Assembly: GCF_014212135.1 (NCBI RefSeq) | Contig: NZ_JACJVQ010000004.1 | Coordinates: forward strand, 62,001 to 126,000 | From: Cohnella thailandensis | GTDB taxonomy: Bacteria > Bacillota > Bacilli > Paenibacillales > Paenibacillaceae | Length of the DNA stretch: 64,000 nucleotides | Direction of reading: 5' to 3' | Part shown: positions 60,546 to 64,000 of the stretch, piece by piece | Layout: every line of letters starts with the position of its first letter | How positions within the stretch are numbered: the stretch's first letter is position 1 | Made by a program: the position numbers and the translations under genes | Notes under the pieces: model-generated | Told to the model about the DNA's origin: nothing | What the model saw: the letters and a program-made list of their open reading frames with translations, nothing else | Databases searched by the model: none

Positions 60546-61391
60546 CTACAGATCCTTCCGGCTGAACGCCCGGCACCCGAGCAGAAGCAGAACCGCCGCG
60601 TACAAGACGGAATACAGGAGGAAGGCGTTCGACGGAACGCTCGCGATGGAGAACGGACCCATGTCCGATATCGCCAGCCCCGCCCAATCTCCTCCTCCCA
60701 CCAGCTCGTAGAGACTCCTTCGATAAACCGAGTCGGTGGGCAGAATAAGACCGGTCAATAAGACGAATTTGCCTACCGCCGGGTGGGAATCCCCGTAGCT
60801 GGCGACTCCTTCGATCAGCCCGCTGAAGAGAGCGAAGCCGTACAGCAGGGCGGAGCAGATCCCGTTGCCCAGCATCGGCAGATAGACGGAACCGAGCATG
60901 GTCAGCGAGAGGAGCAGGAGCGGCATCCAGAGGAACAGCCCGAAGCTGCGCAGCACCTCATCCATCAGCAAGGGAATTCCGGTTTGGCTGCGGACGGTCC
61001 AGACGACGGCGACGAACAGGACGGCGCTATAGGCCGCGATCCAGACGGCGTGGCCCAGCCACTTCGCCAGATACAGCTTCCAGCGGGGGATGGGGCGGGC
61101 GGCAACGGCCAGCAGCAGGCCGCTCTCCTGTTCGCCCGTGACGGTTCCCATGGTCGTGAAGAGCACGAAGAAGGCAGCCAGGAATTGGGAGAAAAAAAGG
61201 CCGAGCACGAGCATGACCATGCTGTTCAGCAGCCGTTCGGCGGAGGAGATCGGAGTCAGCCCGGAAGGGCCGGTCAGCTCCCGTACTCCGAAAGCGAACA
61301 GAACGATGAAGATGAGAGTCAGAATGAGCGTAACGAGAAAAACCCGCTTGCGGGTCAGCTCCTTGAGCGTTGCTGTCATATACATAGTCAT
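60546..61391 (-). CDS. ABC-2 type exporter permease
   Basis: A 281-residue membrane protein with six predicted helices. It has the ABC-2 pattern: an N-terminal TATLKELTRKRVFLVTLILTLIFIVLFAFG, then a segment GTVTGEQESGLLLAVAARPIPRWKLYLAKWLGH that is characteristic of this family. It is the membrane part of the transporter whose ATPase gene overlaps it by 4 bp. The ATG at 61391 has GGAGG 9 bp upstream. It ends 7 bp from the convergent hydrolase gene, so the two transcripts abut. Confidence 0.82.
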   Translation of the reverse strand: MTMYMTATLKELTRKRVFLVTLILTLIFIVLFAFGVRELTGPSGLTPISSAERLLNSMVMLVLGLFFSQFLAAFFVLFTTMGTVTGEQESGLLLAVAARPIPRWKLYLAKWLGHAVWIAAYSAVLFVAVVWTVRSQTGIPLLMDEVLRSFGLFLWMPLLLLSLTMLGSVYLPMLGNGICSALLYGFALFSGLIEGVASYGDSHPAVGKFVLLTGLILPTDSVYRRSLYELVGGGDWAGLAISDMGPFSIASVPSNAFLLYSVLYAAVLLLLGCRAFSRKDL

Positions 61392-62377
61392 TGCGGAGCG
61401 CCTCCTTGCCTGGATTGGGCCATCCGGATGAACCAGTCCTCCAGGCTGTTCGTCTCGGGTCCGGCTTCGTAGAGCGTGAGTCCGCTGCGGACGAATACCG
61501 AGACCAGATAGCCGGCCTGTTCCCGGTCGGCGACGCGCGCGGACAGGAGGGCATTGCCGTTCGGATCGGACTCGACCAGGCTCAGCGCGGAAGAGAGCTC
61601 GTCGCCTGCGGCGTCTCTGACTTCCGCCAACGACTCCGGCAGCCAGCCGCCGAGCCGGAAGCGCCACCCCATTCCGCCGGCGCTGCCATCCTGGGCGCTT
61701 CCGAGAAGCTTATGCAGCGGACCTGCCGCCAGCAGTTCGCCCCCGTAGAGGAAGGCGGCTTCGTCGCACAGCTCCTCCACGTCCTCGAGAAGATGGGTGT
61801 TAAGGAAAACGGTCACGCCCTTGTTCCGCAACTTCTTCAGCAGGCTGCGGATCTCGTAGCGGCCGACAGGATCCAGCGCCGAAGCGGGTTCGTCCAGGAT
61901 AACCAGTTCCGGCTCGAGCAGCAGGGCGGCGGCGAGACCGAGGCGCTGCTGCATTCCCTTGGAGAAGCCGCCCACCCGGCGATCCGCGGCTTCGGAGAGC
62001 CCGACCAGCTCCAGAACTTCCCGGATACGGCTGCGGAAGGCCGAAGACCGAGCGTCCTTCGAGCTAAGCCCGCCTAGCCGGCCGTGGAAGCGGAGCACCT
62101 CCTCCGGAGTCAGCCAGTCTTGAAAGCGAAACAGCTCGGGCAAATACCCGAGCTTGCGCCTTGCTTCCGCCCGGCCCAGAGGATGCCCCAGCACCGCGGC
62201 CCGCCCGGAATCCGGGCGGTGAAGGCCGGCGAGCATCTTGACGAAGGTGCTCTTGCCGGCGCCGTTGGGGCCCAGCAGGCCGAAGATGCAGCCCTGCGGC
62301 ACCTGCAGGGTGATGCCGCGGCAGCCCCCGCGGCCGTTGTAGGTCTTGGTCAATTGCTCCGTATCGATCATCATCAT
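61388..62377 (-). CDS. ABC transporter ATPase
   Basis: A 329-residue ABC ATPase with Walker A GPNGAGKS near residue 37, signature FSKGMQQRLG near 142, Walker B LVILDEP near 160 and an H-loop in NTHLLEDVEE. The last 100 residues (from about 225) form an extra C-terminal domain like that of drug or bacteriocin-immunity exporters. It powers the adjacent ABC-2 permease. It overlaps the anti-sigma-like gene upstream by 4 bp, so the whole set is one operon. Confidence 0.86.
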   Translation of the reverse strand: MMMIDTEQLTKTYNGRGGCRGITLQVPQGCIFGLLGPNGAGKSTFVKMLAGLHRPDSGRAAVLGHPLGRAEARRKLGYLPELFRFQDWLTPEEVLRFHGRLGGLSSKDARSSAFRSRIREVLELVGLSEAADRRVGGFSKGMQQRLGLAAALLLEPELVILDEPASALDPVGRYEIRSLLKKLRNKGVTVFLNTHLLEDVEELCDEAAFLYGGELLAAGPLHKLLGSAQDGSAGGMGWRFRLGGWLPESLAEVRDAAGDELSSALSLVESDPNGNALLSARVADREQAGYLVSVFVRSGLTLYEAGPETNSLEDWFIRMAQSRQGGAPQ

Positions 62378-63456
62378 GGCGAGACAAGCTCCTCCGCCGC
62401 CTGCCGGAAGGCGGCTTCCGTCGGGAAGTCCTGCGTAGTAACGCTAAGCAGGCTGATTCGGCTTCCGTCGAGCCAGACGAGGTAGCGACGGTTGTCGTCC
62501 GCGGTCATGACCGCATCGCGTCCGTCCAGCCGGAAGCTGGAGGTCACGCCGTCCCGGGCCGGGATCGGGAGCGTGCTCTGCCAATCGCCGATGGCGGCCA
62601 GCTTGGTCCGCAGGCTGTCCGGCAGCACCGGCAGCCCCAAGATCGCCTCGCGGACGGTCCCCGCATCGATGCCGTCTTCCACCGTCAGCTCCGGCTTGCC
62701 GAATTGAAGCAGCCGAGCCGGCTTGCCCGCCAGCTCGCCCTCCGAGGCGACGCCGTCCGGGATGCTGAGCGCGATGGATTTGCCGTCCGCTTCGTCAGGC
62801 AATTCGGTGGTTCCGCCCAAACGGGTGAGCAGCCGGTTGACCGCCTTCGCGTTCAACCGGAAGGTAAGCATAGCCGCCGGTTGGAAGGAGGGAGCGGCGG
62901 ATGAGTCCAGCCGGAGCAGGGAAGAGCCCATCCGGCTCTCCGCTTCTTCCCAGGCCACGGTTCGGCTTTCCCCGCCGCCCGATTGGGTCAAGGTGCCGTA
63001 TTGGGCCAAGTCGAAGCTCCGTTCTCCATCGGGCGAGCCGCGCTCCAGCAAGCCGGAGATGGAGGACAAGTCGTCTGCCGTGATTCCGACTCCGACCATG
63101 TTCTGGATTCGGAACGTTTGCTGCATGGCGCCCAGCGCCCGGTCGCCGAGCGGAGTGGCGATCAGGACGACGGCCGCCGCGGCCGCGGCGGCAACGGCGG
63201 ATATTCTCCGCAGCCTGCGCTTCGCCGGCCTTTCCGTTCTCCAGTTCCCGTACGCCCCGTTATCCTTCGTCAAGCTTAATGATTCCGTTTGGTTCATCGT
63301 TATCGCCCCATCCTTATCGTCCCTATACCGATTCTCGTTCGCTTGCCGCCAAATCGCCGGAATCGGTTCCCCGGCAGCGAGTCTCTCGAACCGCTCCCAA
63401 GCCCGATCCGGATCAAAAACCGCTTCCCCGCCGGTCCGCTTCGTTTCGTCCGCCAT
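62374..63456 (-). CDS. Anti-sigma factor-like membrane protein
   Basis: A 360-residue single-pass protein: a cytoplasmic N-terminus of about 85 residues, one TM helix of Ala/Val (ISAVAAAAAAAVVLIATPLG, about 86-105), then a large extracellular domain with repeated DUF4367-like strands (RYLVWLDGSRISLLSVTTQDFP at the end). It overlaps the ECF sigma gene by 44 bp and the ABC ATPase gene by 4 bp. This layout marks it as the probable anti-sigma factor. No zinc-binding motif is visible. GGAGGAGG precedes the ATG. Confidence 0.7.
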   Translation of the reverse strand: MADETKRTGGEAVFDPDRAWERFERLAAGEPIPAIWRQANENRYRDDKDGAITMNQTESLSLTKDNGAYGNWRTERPAKRRLRRISAVAAAAAAAVVLIATPLGDRALGAMQQTFRIQNMVGVGITADDLSSISGLLERGSPDGERSFDLAQYGTLTQSGGGESRTVAWEEAESRMGSSLLRLDSSAAPSFQPAAMLTFRLNAKAVNRLLTRLGGTTELPDEADGKSIALSIPDGVASEGELAGKPARLLQFGKPELTVEDGIDAGTVREAILGLPVLPDSLRTKLAAIGDWQSTLPIPARDGVTSSFRLDGRDAVMTADDNRRYLVWLDGSRISLLSVTTQDFPTEAAFRQAAEELVSP

Positions 63457-63982
63457 CGCTCCGCTCCTCCTCCTGTCCGTACTTCTTCTTTAGCCGTTCG
63501 CCCGCCCGGGCCAGCAGCGTGCCGACGATCTTCGGACTCACTCCAAGCCGATTCGCGATTTCCTCGTAGCTGTACCCTTCCTCCCGAAGCAGAAGGGCGG
63601 TTCGGTCCCGATCCGAGAGCTTATGCAGCACCCGGCGGACCACTTCGATCTCCCACTCGCGGATGATCTCCGTCTCTCCCGAGGGGACGGTGCCGTCCGA
63701 TCTAGTCGCCGCATGGGCGGTTTCCTTGGCCAGCAAGGCTTTGTCGGACGCCCGTTGCCTTAAATAATCGTAGCCTACCCTGGTCAGCACCCGGTGCAGC
63801 CAGGCACCGACGGCCTCCAGCCGTTCCGGAGGGTTCCGGTAAAGCCGCAGGAACACCTCTTGGGCCAAGTCCTCCGCCGCCGCGTAATCGCCGGTCAATG
63901 CATAAAGCTTCCGCGCCACCCCGGGGTAATGCTCCCGGAACAAGCGCCGGAACAGCTCGGGAACCCGCGCGCCTTCCTCCAT
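63413..63982 (-). CDS. ECF-type RNA polymerase sigma factor 2
   Basis: A 189-residue ECF sigma factor with region 2 (YALTGDYAAAEDLAQEVFLRLYRN) and region 4 (LSDRDRTALLLREEGYSYEEIANRLGVSPKIVGTLLARAGERLKKKY). The ATG at 63982 is preceded by GGAGGGG at the very edge of the window, so the promoter is outside. It shares an operon with an anti-sigma-like protein and an ABC exporter, suggesting envelope- or antibiotic-stress control of the exporter (inference). Confidence 0.85.
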   Translation of the reverse strand: MEEGARVPELFRRLFREHYPGVARKLYALTGDYAAAEDLAQEVFLRLYRNPPERLEAVGAWLHRVLTRVGYDYLRQRASDKALLAKETAHAATRSDGTVPSGETEIIREWEIEVVRRVLHKLSDRDRTALLLREEGYSYEEIANRLGVSPKIVGTLLARAGERLKKKYGQEEERSDGGRNEADRRGSGF

Positions 63983-64000
63983 GTCGCCGCCGTCCCCTCC

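Overview
The window (about 55% GC by eye, intrinsic terminators, strong GGAGG ribosome sites, many TTG/GTG starts) looks like chromosomal DNA of a Paenibacillaceae bacterium (Paenibacillus or Cohnella type). Evidence: a Bacillus-type Zur box, paired YesM/YesN two-component systems next to sugar ABC transporters, a B. subtilis-like frataxin homologue and a CdaS-type diadenylate cyclase. I saw no rRNA, tRNA, CRISPR array or intact insertion sequence.

Region 1 (1-15.6 kb) is a zinc-starvation regulon. It starts with the tail of a Fur/Zur-family regulator, followed by zinc-free L33 and S14 ribosomal proteins, a DUF3024 protein, two COG0523 GTPases (one ZagA/YciC-like), an FAD oxidoreductase with a Cys-rich tail and a FeoB-like transporter. 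A complete opine-metallophore system follows: histidine racemase CntK, nicotianamine-synthase-like CntL, opine dehydrogenase CntM, importer CntABCDF and exporter CntE. Four near-identical Zur boxes punctuate it.

Region 2 (15.6-31.8 kb) is mixed housekeeping and accessory DNA: a lipoprotein hydrolase with an apparent AUA start, YitT, a 51-bp-period repeat cluster, a frataxin-like protein, a ROK repressor with an MFS sugar transporter, an ECF sigma/anti-sigma pair, a MalT-like regulator, DUF4386, PP2C and VOC genes, a LysR/DHA2-efflux pair, WrbA, and a tandem pair of diadenylate-cyclase-fold genes, the second of which has lost its catalytic motifs.

Region 3 (31.9-44.6 kb) is a carbohydrate locus: a secreted clan-GH-A-like glycosidase with two CBM35-like modules behind a cre site, divergent from a YesM/YesN pair, a sugar ABC transporter, a GH36 alpha-galactosidase and a second binding protein.

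Region 4 (44.7-51.8 kb) is the most unusual. An esterase/hydroxynitrile-lyase-superfamily hydrolase and an IclR regulator face a nitrilase, two small proteins resembling the nitrile-hydratase-derived NHLP leader domain, a RidA-like protein lacking the usual Arg, an FAD aromatic hydroxylase, an EamA transporter and a MarR regulator. Paired TTCAC-N5-GTGAA operators sit just downstream of both outward promoters, tying the hydrolase and the nitrilase genes into one regulatory unit. I suggest a small-molecule nitrile or cyanohydrin pathway; this is inference.

Region 5 (51.8-64 kb) holds a GH31 remnant, a second YesM/YesN pair with an LplABC-type transporter and an intracellular esterase, then on the minus strand an ECF sigma factor, an anti-sigma-like membrane protein and a two-gene ABC exporter.
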